A stretch of DNA of 64,000 nt from an uncultured Bacteroidales bacterium. GTDB lineage: Bacteria; Bacteroidota; Bacteroidia; Bacteroidales; UBA11471. The translations under genes were made by a program, and so were the position numbers. The DNA lies in assembly GCA_947593515.1 (NCBI GenBank), contig CANQDQ010000009.1, positions 20,647 through 84,646 on the forward strand, in the 5' to 3' direction. Shown piece by piece: positions 54,500-63,878 of the stretch (the stretch's first letter is position 1; every line of letters starts with the position of its first letter). A model generated the notes under the pieces. The model had not been told where the DNA came from, made no database searches, and was given only the letters and a program-made list of their open reading frames with translations.

Positions 54500-55342
54500 C
54501 TACTTATTCTCGAAGTGATCGAAATTCTTGCGGCGAAAAATGAAGTTGCGCCCCAGATATTTTTCGCGCACGACGGGATTTTCCGCCAACTCCTCGGAGG
54601 TGCCCTGAAAGAGTATCTTACCCTCGAAAAGCAGATAGGCGCGGTCGGTAATACTCAGCGTCTCGGGGGCATTGTGGTCGGTGATGAGGATTCCGATGTT
54701 TTTCTCTTTGAGCTTGTAAACGATATACTGTATATCTTCGACGGCAATGGGATCGACGCCGGCAAAAGGTTCGTCGAGCATGATGAATTTGGGGTCGATA
54801 GCCAGACAGCGGGCTATCTCCGTGCGACGGCGTTCACCGCCCGAAAGGCGGTCGCCCAAGTTCTTGCGCACTTTCTCCAAACGAAATTCGGCAATAAGGC
54901 TTTCCAGTTTTTCCTTTTGATACTCCTTGCTTTTTCCCGTCATCTGCAAGACGGCTATCAAATTGTCTTCGACCGAGAGCTTGCGAAACACCGACGCCTC
55001 CTGCGCCAGATAACCGATGCCGTACTGCGCCCGACGGAATACAGGAAAAGTGGTAATATCCAAATCGTTAAGAAATATGCGTCCCTCGTTCGGGGTTATC
55101 AGTCCGGTCGTCATATAGAAAGTGGTCGTCTTGCCGGCGCCGTTGGGACCGAGCAAGCCCACGATTTCACCTTGCCGCACATCGATGGAAACGTGATTGG
55201 CGACGGTACGCTGTCCGTATTTTTTCACCAAATCTTCGGTGCGCAACACCATTTTTCCCTCAGCGGCTATCTGCGCCATTTCTTCGGGTCCGGGTATCGG
55301 CTCTTTCTTCCGCAAGGGGAAATGTATATTGTTTAACTTCAT
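54500..55342 (-). CDS. lptB: LPS export ABC transporter ATPase
   Basis: Cytoplasmic ATPase that powers LPS extraction by LptFG. In the 280-residue reading: Walker A GPNGAGKT at 65-72, Q-loop GYLAQEASVFRKLSVEDN, signature LSGGERRRTEIARCLA, Walker B FIMLDEPFAGVDP and switch His in ILITDHN; GLITPNEG is typical of LptB. The first 30 residues (KEPIPGPEEMAQIAAEGK) extend beyond the usual start. The -7 box lies only 7 bases before this ATG, so the message would be almost leaderless, or translation starts at the ATG at 55252 (MVLRTEDLVKKYG, 250 residues). Confidence 0.94.
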   Translation of the reverse strand: MKLNNIHFPLRKKEPIPGPEEMAQIAAEGKMVLRTEDLVKKYGQRTVANHVSIDVRQGEIVGLLGPNGAGKTTTFYMTTGLITPNEGRIFLNDLDITTFPVFRRAQYGIGYLAQEASVFRKLSVEDNLIAVLQMTGKSKEYQKEKLESLIAEFRLEKVRKNLGDRLSGGERRRTEIARCLAIDPKFIMLDEPFAGVDPIAVEDIQYIVYKLKEKNIGILITDHNAPETLSITDRAYLLFEGKILFQGTSEELAENPVVREKYLGRNFIFRRKNFDHFENK

Positions 55343-55348
55343 AGCGAA

Positions 55349-55356
55349 CAAAGGTA
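55349..55356 (-). promoter_or_regulatory. -7 box for lptB
   Basis: Minus-strand TACCTTTG matches TAnnTTTG and lies unusually close to the first lptB ATG (55342), which bears on start choice. Confidence 0.6.
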
Positions 55357-55512
55357 ATGATTTTTTATCGCTCTACGGCAAAAAGAGATTATTTTTTCAT
55401 TACGTACGAAAAAGATGCTGCATCGGGAAAACAAGAGATATAATATAGACAAGGTGCAAAATCGGAAAAAAAATATTCTTCGTTTTTCCGGAAACCAATC
55501 ACGAAAAATTAT

Positions 55513-55520
55513 TATTTTTG
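55513..55520 (+). promoter_or_regulatory. -7 box for mlaE-mlaF
   Basis: TATTTTTG matches TAnnTTTG; leader about 50 bases, containing a small CTTGC/GCAAG hairpin (55523-55536) of unknown meaning. No convincing -33 element. Confidence 0.55.
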
Positions 55521-55577
55521 CGCTTGCCTTTGCAAGGGCAGCCGTATGCCGCCTGCGAAGAAACCGAATTTATAAAA

Positions 55578-56324
55578 ATGTTTTTTCAATCTTTACACCA
55601 TTTCGGCGACTATATCCTGCTGCAAAAAAGGATATTCACCGTCCCCGACCGGTGGAGCGAGTTTTTCCGGAGATTCATCGACGAAGCCGGTTCGCTCATC
55701 ATCGGTTCCATAGCCATCGTCGTTACCATATCGCTGTTCATCGGTGCGGTGATAACGATACAGACGCAGCTCAACGTATCGTCGCCGCTGCTGCCCGCCT
55801 ACACGGTGGGTCTGGTAACGCGCGACACGCTGCTGCTCGAATTTTCATCGTCGATCATGTGCCTGCTGCTGGCGGGGAAAATCGGCTCCAACATCGCTTC
55901 CGAAATCGGGACGATGCGCGTTACCGAGCAAATCGACGCCCTCGATATCATGGGTGTCAATTCCGCCAATTACCTGATACTCCCCAAAATCGCCGCCATG
56001 GTGGTGTTCATTCCGGTGTTGGTCGTATTCAGCATGGCAGCGGGGCTGTTCGGAGGTTATTTGGTGGCATCGTTTACAAGCATCATTCCGGCATCGCGCT
56101 ACATCTACGGACTGCAATCCTACTTCACCGAATACTACATTTGGTACACCATCATCAAATCGTTTTTCTTCGCATTCGTCATCAGCAGCGTGGCATCGTA
56201 TTTCGGCTACAAGGTACGGGGCGGCGCGCTCGAAGTGGGGAAAGCCAGCACCGACTCGGTGGTGGTGAGCAGCGTTACGATACTCCTGCTCGATGTCATA
56301 CTCACTAAATTGCTGCTACAATGA
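55578..56324 (+). CDS. mlaE: MlaE-family phospholipid transport permease
   Basis: Inner-membrane permease of the Mla-type system that moves phospholipids between inner and outer membranes. 248 residues: an amphipathic start (FFQSLHHFGDYILLQKRIF), then SLIIGSIAIVVTISLFIGAVITIQTQ, the family core ITRDTLLLEFSSSIMCLLLAGKIGSNIASEIGTMRVTEQIDALDIMGVN and three further membrane helices. The ATG at 55578 is chosen because it follows the promoter and matches the family N-terminus. It overlaps mlaF by four bases. The MlaD-type partner is not in this window. Confidence 0.94.
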   Translation: MFFQSLHHFGDYILLQKRIFTVPDRWSEFFRRFIDEAGSLIIGSIAIVVTISLFIGAVITIQTQLNVSSPLLPAYTVGLVTRDTLLLEFSSSIMCLLLAGKIGSNIASEIGTMRVTEQIDALDIMGVNSANYLILPKIAAMVVFIPVLVVFSMAAGLFGGYLVASFTSIIPASRYIYGLQSYFTEYYIWYTIIKSFFFAFVISSVASYFGYKVRGGALEVGKASTDSVVVSSVTILLLDVILTKLLLQ

Positions 56325-57088
56325 TAGAAGTAAAAAACATTTTCAAATCGTTCGACGGGAAACCCGTGCTGCGCGATATATCCGCCCAATTCCATACCGG
56401 AAAAACGAATCTTATCATCGGTAAAAGCGGTTCGGGAAAAACGGTGTTGATGAAATCCATTGTCGGACTGATAAAGCCCGATTCGGGACATGTGCTTTAC
56501 GACGGCAAAGACTTCTTGGGCATGAGCGAAAACGACGTAAAAGCGCTGCGCTGCGAAATAGGCATGTTGTTTCAAGGCTCCGCCCTCTTCGACTCGCTGA
56601 CGGTACTCGAAAACGTGATGTTCCCGCTGAAAATGTTTACGCGGCAATCGGCTGCCGAACGGGAGAAACGGGCGCGCTTCTGTCTGGAGCGTGTCAATCT
56701 GACGGGCGCCGACCGTCAATTCCCGTCGGAGATAAGCGGCGGTATGCAGAAACGGGTGGCGATAGCCCGCGCCATTGCGCTTAATCCCAAATACCTTTTC
56801 TGCGACGAGCCCAACTCGGGGCTCGACCCGCAAACGTCGATTCTCATCGACGAACTGGTGCGCGACATCACACGGGAATACAACATAACGACCATTATCA
56901 ATACGCACGACATGAGTTCGGTATTAGGCATCGGCGACAACATCATTTTCCTCAACCAAGGCGAGAAAGAATGGGTGGGTACCAGCAACGACATCTACAC
57001 TTCGACGAACGAGAAACTCAACGATTTCATCTTCGCCTCGAATCTTTTCAAAACCGTCAAAGAGTATATCGACCACAAAAACGACTAA
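56321..57088 (+). CDS. mlaF: MlaF-family phospholipid transport ATPase
   Basis: ATPase partner of MlaE. 255 residues: Walker A GKSGSGKT at 34-41, Q-loop GMLFQGSALFDSLTVLENV, signature ISGGMQKRVAIARAI, Walker B YLFCDEPNSGLDPQTS, switch His in IINTHDMSSV. The LFQGSALFDSL segment is typical of MlaF. Its start overlaps the mlaE stop (ATGA), implying coupled translation. Confidence 0.94.
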   Translation: MIEVKNIFKSFDGKPVLRDISAQFHTGKTNLIIGKSGSGKTVLMKSIVGLIKPDSGHVLYDGKDFLGMSENDVKALRCEIGMLFQGSALFDSLTVLENVMFPLKMFTRQSAAEREKRARFCLERVNLTGADRQFPSEISGGMQKRVAIARAIALNPKYLFCDEPNSGLDPQTSILIDELVRDITREYNITTIINTHDMSSVLGIGDNIIFLNQGEKEWVGTSNDIYTSTNEKLNDFIFASNLFKTVKEYIDHKND

Positions 57089-57101
57089 CCGTCACAGCTC
57101 T

Positions 57102-57110
57102 CCCCCCCCC
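57102..57110. repeat. Homopolymeric tract of nine C
   Basis: Nine C in the mlaF-glnS intergenic region, about 13 bases after the mlaF stop and 50 bases before the glnS -33 region. Probably without regulatory effect. Confidence 0.8.
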
Positions 57111-57159
57111 TCAAACGATAACAATATTTTTCTTCGCGAATATTTTTCGGGGAAAACGA

Positions 57160-57187
57160 TTTGTAAATGAATTTATCGCTATCTTTG
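57160..57187 (+). promoter_or_regulatory. Promoter of glnS
   Basis: TTTG at 57160-57163 and TATCTTTG at 57180-57187; the -7 box is perfect, the spacer (16) shorter than usual. Leader about 110 bases, no clear RNA structure seen. Confidence 0.6.
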
Positions 57188-57305
57188 CAAAATTATAACG
57201 GGCAAAGATAGGTTACACCGATACCCTCAAAAAAGAGAGTCGTTATCGGGCGACACTTGATTTTTGCCGCAAGGCAATTTTGTGTATCTCAAAAATATCG
57301 GGACT

Positions 57306-59009
57306 ATGACACAAGCAGAAGAAAAAAACGAAGAAGAGAAAAAAAGCCTGAATTTCATAGAGCTTGCCGTCGAAGCCGACTTGGCTGCGGGGAAAAACGG
57401 GGGACGATTGAACACGCGATTCCCGCCGGAGCCGAACGGCTATCTGCATATCGGTCATGCAAAAGCCATCTGCATGGATTTCGGAATTGCCGCCAAATAC
57501 GGCGGTACGTGCAACCTGCGGTTCGACGACACCAACCCCGCCCGCGAAGACGTGGAGTATGTCGACTCCATCAAAGAGGATATTCATTGGTTAGGGTTCG
57601 ACTGGGGCGACCGTCTGTACTACGCTTCCGACTATTTTCCGAAACTGTACGAATTGGCGGTGCGCATGATTAAAGAAGGGTATGCCTACGTCGATGAACA
57701 AACTTCCGAAGAGATAGCGCAACAAAAGGGTACACCCACGCAACCCGGCGTACACAGCCCCTACCGCGACCGTCCCATCGAAGAAAACCTCGACTTGTTC
57801 GAGCGCATGAACAAGGGCGAATTTGCCGAAGGGTCGATGGTGCTGCGCGCCAAAATAGATATGGCATCGCCCAACATGCACATGCGCGACCCCATCATGT
57901 ACCGCATCATCAAATATCCGCACCACCGCACGGGTACGAAATGGAACGTATATCCCATGTACGATTTCGCGCACGGGCAATCGGATTATTTCGAGGGGGT
58001 TACCCACTCGATTTGCACATTGGAATTCGAGGTGCACCGTCCGCTTTACGAATGGTTCGTCAACTTCTTGGCAGACGAAAACTACGGTCCGCGACAAATC
58101 GAATTCAACCGCCTCAACCTCACCTACACGGTGATGAGCAAACGCAAACTGCTGCAACTCGTGCAGGAAAAACTCGTTTCAGGCTGGGACGACCCCCGCA
58201 TGCCGACCCTTTGCGGATTGCGCCGGCGCGGATATACGCCCGAATCGATACGCAACTTCGTCGATAAAATCGGCTATACGAAATTCGACGGTCTCATCGA
58301 CGTGGCACTGCTCGAACACAGCATTCGCGAAGACCTCAACAAGAATGCCAATCGGGTGGCAGCCGTCATCAATCCGGTGAAACTAATCGTTACGAATTTC
58401 CCCGAAGGGCAGGTCGAATATCTCGATACGGAAAACAATCCGGAGAAACCCGAAGCCGGTACGCACGCCATGCCGTTCACGCGCGAGCTTTACATCGAAC
58501 GGGAGGACTTTATGGAGAATCCGCCGAAGAAATTTTTCCGCATGACACCCGGGCAGGAGGTGCGCCTGAAATCGGCATACATCGTGAAATGCACCGGCTG
58601 CAAGAAAAACGCCGCCGGCGAAATCGAAGAGATTTATTGCGAGTACGACCCCGCCACACGCAGCGGCCTGCCCGAGAGCAACCGCAAAGTCAAAGGCACG
58701 CTGCACTGGGTTTCGGCGCCATACGGCGTGGAAGCCGAAGTGCGTCTGTACGACCGCCTGTTCTGCGTGGAAAATCCGTCGGAAGAAAAAGAGGTCGATT
58801 TCCGCGAGCTGCTCAACCCCGATTCGTTGAAAGTGGTGAAAGCCGTCATCGAGCCGTATCTCGCCGAGACAGCCAAAGCGGGCGACCACTACCAGTTCCA
58901 GCGCATCGGATATTTCAGCGTCGATCCCGACAGCACGGAAGGGCACTTGGTGTTCAACCGCACCGTGTCGCTGAAAGACAGCTGGGAAAAAATCAAAGGC
59001 AAAAACTGA
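57306..59009 (+). CDS. glnS: Glutaminyl-tRNA synthetase
   Basis: Charges tRNA-Gln directly. 567 residues, class I synthetase: [15 protein letters not shown] with the HIGH box near 40-54 (the FPPEPNG form marks GlnRS rather than GluRS), [30 protein letters not shown], and the KMSKS-type loop [10 protein letters not shown]. Two C-terminal anticodon-binding beta-barrels follow ([39 protein letters not shown]). The start [10 protein letters not shown] at 57306 fits the promoter position. A hairpin terminator follows the stop. Confidence 0.97.
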   Translation: MTQAEEKNEEEKKSLNFIELAVEADLAAGKNGGRLNTRFPPEPNGYLHIGHAKAICMDFGIAAKYGGTCNLRFDDTNPAREDVEYVDSIKEDIHWLGFDWGDRLYYASDYFPKLYELAVRMIKEGYAYVDEQTSEEIAQQKGTPTQPGVHSPYRDRPIEENLDLFERMNKGEFAEGSMVLRAKIDMASPNMHMRDPIMYRIIKYPHHRTGTKWNVYPMYDFAHGQSDYFEGVTHSICTLEFEVHRPLYEWFVNFLADENYGPRQIEFNRLNLTYTVMSKRKLLQLVQEKLVSGWDDPRMPTLCGLRRRGYTPESIRNFVDKIGYTKFDGLIDVALLEHSIREDLNKNANRVAAVINPVKLIVTNFPEGQVEYLDTENNPEKPEAGTHAMPFTRELYIEREDFMENPPKKFFRMTPGQEVRLKSAYIVKCTGCKKNAAGEIEEIYCEYDPATRSGLPESNRKVKGTLHWVSAPYGVEAEVRLYDRLFCVENPSEEKEVDFRELLNPDSLKVVKAVIEPYLAETAKAGDHYQFQRIGYFSVDPDSTEGHLVFNRTVSLKDSWEKIKGKN

Positions 59010-59024
59010 TTCCATATCGACTTT

Positions 59025-59074
59025 ACCGGAACAAAGGGAAACGATGTTTTGCCTTTGCTTCGGTATCGTTTTTT
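59025..59074 (+). terminator. Intrinsic terminator after glnS
   Basis: Imperfect 13-base-pair stem (59025-59037 with 59052-59064, one mismatch and one G-U pair) followed by six T at 59069-59074. It lies directly before the next gene's first ATG (59077), so it may act as partial terminator or limit read-through into the TPR gene. Confidence 0.65.
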
Positions 59075-59076
59075 GA

Positions 59077-60546
59077 ATGCGTATGAAAAGCGAAGATGCA
59101 GAAGCGGAATTGGTACGGCGTTACGAGGAGATGCAGCGTAACGGCGAGCGACGCTATTTCGATACCGAAGACATCGAAGACATCGCTTACCATTATGAAA
59201 TGGCACACCGGTATGCAGAGGCTCTCGACGTCGTGGAATACGGTCTGCGGCTGCACCCCGACAATCCCGAGCTGGAAGAGCGGCGTGCCGACTATCTGCT
59301 CTGCCTCGACCGCGTGGAAGAAGCCGAGCAATTAATCAATTCGCTGCCGAGCCGCTCGGTAGATGCGCTTCTTATCCGCGCGGAAATAGCCATGATACGG
59401 GAAAACCTGCCGACAGCAGCCGACCTTATAACGGAAGTCCTGGCGTCGGACGAATTGTCGTGGGAGGTGTGCCTCGATGTCATCGAGCTGTTTTTCGATT
59501 ACAACTACACCGACCGCATCGCGCCGTTTACGGAGGAGGCGCTCTCGCGTTTGCCCGAAGACGAGCAGGAAGATTTTCTGCACGAGTTGGCGCATCTGTA
59601 CGAGGAACGCTCCCTGCCGGAGGAGGCGATAACCACCTATAACCGTCTGCTCGACAAATGTCCCTATACGCTCGATTACTGGATAGACTTAGCCCGCCTG
59701 TTGGAGGAACAGGGAAAATACGATGAAGCCATAGAGGCGTGCGACTTTGCTCTGACTATCGACGAAAACGACCTCGAAGTGCTGTTCTTTCGCGGCTGCT
59801 GCTTTTACGACAAAGGCGACTTGAAAACCGCCTCGCAGATATTCGACAGCGTATCGGAACACGCGACGGACAAAGGTACCGCACTCGCCATGCTGTCGGC
59901 TTGCTACTCACGTTTGGGGCTTTACTCGAAAGCCATAGAGATCATGCAGTCGGCAGTACGGGACTATAACTACACCCTGAATGCCGACCTGTACTGCCAA
60001 ATGGCGTCCGATTACTACGAAATCGGCGATATGCCCCATACTCGGGAAGCGCTGGCAAAAGCGCTCGCCGCCGACGACTGCCACTTGGAATCGCTCCTGT
60101 TCATGGGCGAACTCGCAGTCAAAGACAAAGCGTGGAACGTCGCTCTGCCGTTTTTCCAACGCGCTTTGGAGCAAGACCCCGACAACCTCTACGCTACCAA
60201 AAATCTGGCGGAAATATGGGAGGAACTTTCGCTCACGGTGAAAGACGCTCAAAAAAACGAATACGAACAAAAGGCGCTCGAATATTATGCCGCCGCCATC
60301 GATTTGTCGGGCGGAACCGATGTGGAGATTTTGTTAAAATCAGCCCTGCTGCATTTCAAATGCGGAGACACAGACGAAGCCCTGCAAGAAATCGATACGA
60401 TAGAAGAGTTGATTTACAATCCCGATACGTGGAAAGATATGGACGCGGAGAGCCGAGATCGTACCAAAACACTGCTCGAAATCGTCGAGTTTTTACGGAA
60501 AAGATTGGGCAGCGATTTGAACAACACCGATATTTATTATTTCTAA
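59077..60546 (+). CDS. Tetratricopeptide-repeat protein
   Basis: 489 residues (487 from the alternative ATG at 59083), soluble, no signal peptide. At least ten TPR-like helix pairs run through the protein, for example YHYEMAHRYAEALDVVEYGLRLHPDN, LAHLYEERSLPEEAITTYNRLLDKCPY, LARLLEEQGKYDEAIEACDFALTIDEND, RGCCFYDKGDLKTASQIF, MASDYYEIGDMPHTREALAKALAADD and PFFQRALEQDPDNLYATKNLAEIW. The composition is acidic. TPR proteins act as scaffolds; the partner is unknown. It is 3 bases upstream of the DUF368 gene and likely co-transcribed with it. Confidence 0.88.
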   Translation: MRMKSEDAEAELVRRYEEMQRNGERRYFDTEDIEDIAYHYEMAHRYAEALDVVEYGLRLHPDNPELEERRADYLLCLDRVEEAEQLINSLPSRSVDALLIRAEIAMIRENLPTAADLITEVLASDELSWEVCLDVIELFFDYNYTDRIAPFTEEALSRLPEDEQEDFLHELAHLYEERSLPEEAITTYNRLLDKCPYTLDYWIDLARLLEEQGKYDEAIEACDFALTIDENDLEVLFFRGCCFYDKGDLKTASQIFDSVSEHATDKGTALAMLSACYSRLGLYSKAIEIMQSAVRDYNYTLNADLYCQMASDYYEIGDMPHTREALAKALAADDCHLESLLFMGELAVKDKAWNVALPFFQRALEQDPDNLYATKNLAEIWEELSLTVKDAQKNEYEQKALEYYAAAIDLSGGTDVEILLKSALLHFKCGDTDEALQEIDTIEELIYNPDTWKDMDAESRDRTKTLLEIVEFLRKRLGSDLNNTDIYYF

Positions 60547-60548
60547 AC

Positions 60549-61427
60549 ATGAATACAGAAAACAACAAAAGAACAGCAAAAGATTATCTGCTGCTCGCCC
60601 TCAAAGGCATGGGCATGGGAGCAGCCGATGTGGTACCCGGCGTGTCGGGCGGCACGATAGCTTTCATCGTGGGAATCTATGAAGAGCTGGTAGGCTCCAT
60701 AAAAAATGCGGACAAAGCGGTCGCTTCGCTGCTGAAAGGGAAAATCGGAGATTTCTGGAAAGGGATAAACGGGTCGTTCCTACTGGCTGTCATCGTGGGC
60801 ATCGGCATCAGTTTCCTTTCGCTGGCAAAACTGATTACGTGGGCATTGTCGGTCTATCCCGTGCCGGTATGGGCCTTCTTTTTCGGACTGGTGCTCGCAT
60901 CGACGATATTCGTGTCCAAACAGGTAACGTCGTGGAAATACAACCGTTGGATAGCCTTCGTCGCAGGGGCAGCCATTGCTTTCTACATCACGGTGGCGAC
61001 GCCGGCGCAGACGCCCGATGCCCTGTGGTTTATCTTCCTGTCGGGAGCAATAGCCATCTGCGCCATGATACTGCCCGGAATTTCCGGCAGTTTCATCTTG
61101 CTGCTGTTGGGAAAATATGAATACATGATGCAGGTTATCGGCAATTTGAACGTGCCGGTCATCGCCGTGTTCATTGCGGGCGCAGCAATAGGCATCGTAC
61201 TGTTTTCAAAGTTTCTCTCTTTCCTGCTGAAAAACTACCACGATATAACCATCGCAGCGCTGGCAGGCTTCATGCTCGGGTCGCTCAACAAGGTATGGCC
61301 GTGGAAAGATGCCGCAGAGAGTAACACGCTGCCCACCGAATACGACTGGGTGCCGGTCGTCGCCGTCATTGCGGGATATGCACTGGTTGCCGTTCTGGAA
61401 AGGGTGTCGGCAAAGAAAGCAAAATAA
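60549..61427 (+). CDS. DUF368 (PopT-type) membrane protein
   Basis: 292 residues, about eight hydrophobic helices. The DUF368 signature GMGMGAADVVPGVSGGTIAFIVGIYEEL is near the N-terminus and is echoed in the second half (ICAMILPGISGSFILLLLGKYEYM), an internal repeat typical of the family. DUF368 proteins have been linked to recycling of the polyprenyl-phosphate lipid carrier across the inner membrane; that role is from the family, not proven here. The ATG at 60549 follows the TPR gene's stop by two bases. Confidence 0.9.
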   Translation: MNTENNKRTAKDYLLLALKGMGMGAADVVPGVSGGTIAFIVGIYEELVGSIKNADKAVASLLKGKIGDFWKGINGSFLLAVIVGIGISFLSLAKLITWALSVYPVPVWAFFFGLVLASTIFVSKQVTSWKYNRWIAFVAGAAIAFYITVATPAQTPDALWFIFLSGAIAICAMILPGISGSFILLLLGKYEYMMQVIGNLNVPVIAVFIAGAAIGIVLFSKFLSFLLKNYHDITIAALAGFMLGSLNKVWPWKDAAESNTLPTEYDWVPVVAVIAGYALVAVLERVSAKKAK

Positions 61428-61458
61428 TTTCTGCTCTCCGCTCCTGCCCGTGCCGTGA

Positions 61459-62526
61459 TTATTTGGGCGCTTTCAGGTAAAGTCCAACAGCAATAAAGAT
61501 ATACAGAATGTTGGGAATCCACACAGCAAGCTGCGGCGACGTAGACCCCGATATGGCAAACGACGACGACACCATATCGAAAAGTATATAGGAAAAACTG
61601 AGCAAAAGCCCCATGGCGATGTTGAATCCCATGCCGCCTTTCATCTTGCGGGACGAGAGCGACACGCCGATAAGCGTGAGGATAAACGCCGCCGCCGTAT
61701 TGGCGAAACGTTTGTGATATTCTATTTCGAAATCGATGATATTGCCGATGCCCCGCTGTTTTTGTCGGGTGATGTAGGTTTTCAGCTCCGGCGTGGTCAT
61801 CAGTTCGCTGTCGTATTTTGAAATCAGAAAATCCGACGGTTCTATGGCGATAATCGTATCGAGCTGCGAGCCGCGCGTAAGGTATTCTCTCTTGTCGTCG
61901 AAATCGCGTATCACATAATCTTTGACGACCCAATGCCGGTCGGTATCGTATGACACGGTCTGCGCCGTCAATCGCGATTTCAATATTTTCCCGTCGAATT
62001 TTTCGAGCGAAAAACGATAACCGGTTTTGGTGCGGTTGTCGTAACGGCTCATGTAGGCTATGACACCCGGCTCGACTTGCAGCTGTATGTTGCTGGCATA
62101 ATCGACTTTTTTGTTTTTGATGTATTGATTCTGAAACTCGATGCGGGTGGAGGTGGCTTGCGGTATGACGTAGCTGTTGAGTACGAAGTTGACGCCGGCA
62201 ATGATAGCCGCCGAAATCATGTATGGCACGACCAACCGCTTGAAACTGATGCCGCTGGCAAGCATAGCGATAATCTCGGAATTGTCGGCAAGTTTCGAGG
62301 TGAAAAAGATAACCGATATAAAGGTAAACAGCGGACTGAACAGGCTAAGGAAATAGGGTATGAAGTTGAGATAATAATCGAAAACCGTCGCTTTCAGCGG
62401 GGCGGCAAGCAGGGCATCGATTTTTTCGTTGATGTCGAACACCACGACGATGGCGATAATCAATGCGATGGAGAATATATAAGTCCCCAAAAATTTTCTG
62501 ATGATATAGAGGTCTATTTTTTTCAT
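61459..62526 (-). CDS. LptF/LptG-family LPS export permease
   Basis: 355 residues. N-terminal membrane helices (IIRKFLGTYIFSIALIIAIVVVFDINEKID; FIPYFLSLFSPLFTFISVIFFTSKLADNSEIIAMLASGISF), a periplasmic beta-jellyroll of about 150 residues (YVIPQATSTRIEFQNQYI to LDTIIAIEPSDF), then three C-terminal helices. The EIIAMLASGISF coupling segment, which contacts the LptB ATPase, is present. LptF and LptG cannot be separated safely; the position after tgt resembles many Bacteroidetes lptG loci. The lptB gene is 6 kb away. Gap to tgt is 18 bases. Confidence 0.92.
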   Translation of the reverse strand: MKKIDLYIIRKFLGTYIFSIALIIAIVVVFDINEKIDALLAAPLKATVFDYYLNFIPYFLSLFSPLFTFISVIFFTSKLADNSEIIAMLASGISFKRLVVPYMISAAIIAGVNFVLNSYVIPQATSTRIEFQNQYIKNKKVDYASNIQLQVEPGVIAYMSRYDNRTKTGYRFSLEKFDGKILKSRLTAQTVSYDTDRHWVVKDYVIRDFDDKREYLTRGSQLDTIIAIEPSDFLISKYDSELMTTPELKTYITRQKQRGIGNIIDFEIEYHKRFANTAAAFILTLIGVSLSSRKMKGGMGFNIAMGLLLSFSYILFDMVSSSFAISGSTSPQLAVWIPNILYIFIAVGLYLKAPK

Positions 62527-62544
62527 CTTCCTATCGCGAATATA

Positions 62545-63675
62545 TCAAAGCCGCTGCGTTACGCGCGCAAGCATTTCTTTCTTCCATACGGCGAAATCGC
62601 CGGCGACGATGCGGCGGCGGGCTTCCCGCACGAGCCACAGATAAAACGCCAGATTGTGAATCGAGGCTATCTGCAAGGCGAGTAACTCGTCGGCAACAAA
62701 AAGGTGCCGCAGATAGGCACGGGAATATTGCGTATCGACGAATGAGGCACCGCCTTCGTCGAGCGGTTCGAAATCGTCAGCCCACTTGCGGTTGCGCATA
62801 TTCATGATGCCGTTGCGGGTGAAAAGCATACCGTTGCGCCCATTGCGGGTGGGCATCACGCAATCGAACATATCGACGCCGCGCTCTATGGCTTCGAGCA
62901 GATTGGCAGGCGTGCCCACGCCCATGAGGTAGCGGGGGCGGTCGGCGGGGAGTATTTCATCGACAACTTCTATCATTTCGTACATTTTTTCGACGGGTTC
63001 GCCTACGGCAAGTCCGCCTATGGCATAGCCTTCGGCACCGAGCGATGTGGCGTGTGCGGCAGCTTCGCGACGCAGGTCAGGATACACGCACCCCTGCACG
63101 ATAGGGAAAAATGTCTGTCGGTAGCCGTACCGACCTTCGGTTTCGTTCATGTGCCGCCAGCCGCGTTCGAGCCAGCGCTGCGTGAGCGAGAGCGACTTAC
63201 GGGCATAAGCATAGTCGGCATCGCCCGGTGTGCATTCGTCGAGCGCCATGATGATGTCGGCGCCGATGATGCGCTGCGTATCGACCACGTTTTCAGGCGT
63301 AAAAAGGTGTTTCGACCCGTCGATGTGCGAACGGAATTGCACGCCCTCTTCGGTGAGCTTGCGTATGGAGGAGAGCGAAAATACCTGATAGCCGCCGCTG
63401 TCGGTGAGAATGGGACGCTCCCAACCGCTGAAACGGTGCAGCCCGCCGGCGCGTTCGAGTATGTCGAGACCCGGACGCAGGTAGAGGTGGTAGGTGTTGC
63501 CGAGAATGATTTGCGCACCGATATCGTCGCACAACTCGCGCCGATGCACGGCTTTCACCGTACCCACCGTACCCACCGGCATGAATATGGGTGTCTCTAT
63601 CGTCCCGTGATCGGTCGTGATAAGTCCGACACGGGCGCAGCTTTGCGGGTCGGTATGTTGCAGTACAAATTCCAT
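62545..63675 (-). CDS. tgt: tRNA-guanine transglycosylase without zinc cysteines
   Basis: Exchanges guanine 34 of certain tRNAs for the queuosine precursor. The 376 residues contain the active-site segments LTDSGGYQVFSL (nucleophile region), IMALDECTPGDADYAYARKSL, GGLAVGEPVEKMYE and DMFDCVMPTRNGRNGMLF. The bacterial zinc site CxCxxC is replaced: in the aligned stretch LDEGGASFVDTQYSRAYL, Gly309, Ser311 and Asp314 stand where the three Cys are expected; the His of IHNLAFYLWL (340) remains. The promoter lies 53-83 bases upstream. It is followed after 18 bases by the LptFG-type gene. Confidence 0.94.
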   Translation of the reverse strand: MEFVLQHTDPQSCARVGLITTDHGTIETPIFMPVGTVGTVKAVHRRELCDDIGAQIILGNTYHLYLRPGLDILERAGGLHRFSGWERPILTDSGGYQVFSLSSIRKLTEEGVQFRSHIDGSKHLFTPENVVDTQRIIGADIIMALDECTPGDADYAYARKSLSLTQRWLERGWRHMNETEGRYGYRQTFFPIVQGCVYPDLRREAAAHATSLGAEGYAIGGLAVGEPVEKMYEMIEVVDEILPADRPRYLMGVGTPANLLEAIERGVDMFDCVMPTRNGRNGMLFTRNGIMNMRNRKWADDFEPLDEGGASFVDTQYSRAYLRHLFVADELLALQIASIHNLAFYLWLVREARRRIVAGDFAVWKKEMLARVTQRL

Positions 63676-63727
63676 TCGGCGTAAATCGGCTGCCGCAAGG
63701 CAAATGCCTGTTGCGGCAATGAACGGA

Positions 63728-63758
63728 CAAAGATAACTTTTCTCGCCGGTTGCCGCAA
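63728..63758 (-). promoter_or_regulatory. Promoter of tgt
   Basis: On the minus strand TTG (63758-63756), 20-base spacer, TATCTTTG (63735-63728): a full Bacteroidetes promoter. Confidence 0.75.
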
Positions 63759-63852
63759 CTTTGACGGGCGAAAATCATCAATTCGTTTCCCGATTCTATT
63801 GCACCCTGCCCAACGCAAGTGCGAGGATATTCTGTTTTTACAAAACTTTTAT

Positions 63853-63860
63853 TATCTTTG
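63853..63860 (+). promoter_or_regulatory. -7 box for the galE-like gene
   Basis: TATCTTTG, ending 18 bases before the first ATG (63879); another short-leader arrangement. The -33 element is weak. Confidence 0.6.
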
Positions 63861-63878
63861 CGGCAAGAATTATATTGA

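Noticed and set aside
57102..57110. C9 tract as a phase-variation switch for glnS
   Set aside because: It is more than 40 bases upstream of the glnS promoter and just after the mlaF stop, next to essential genes; no plausible effect.
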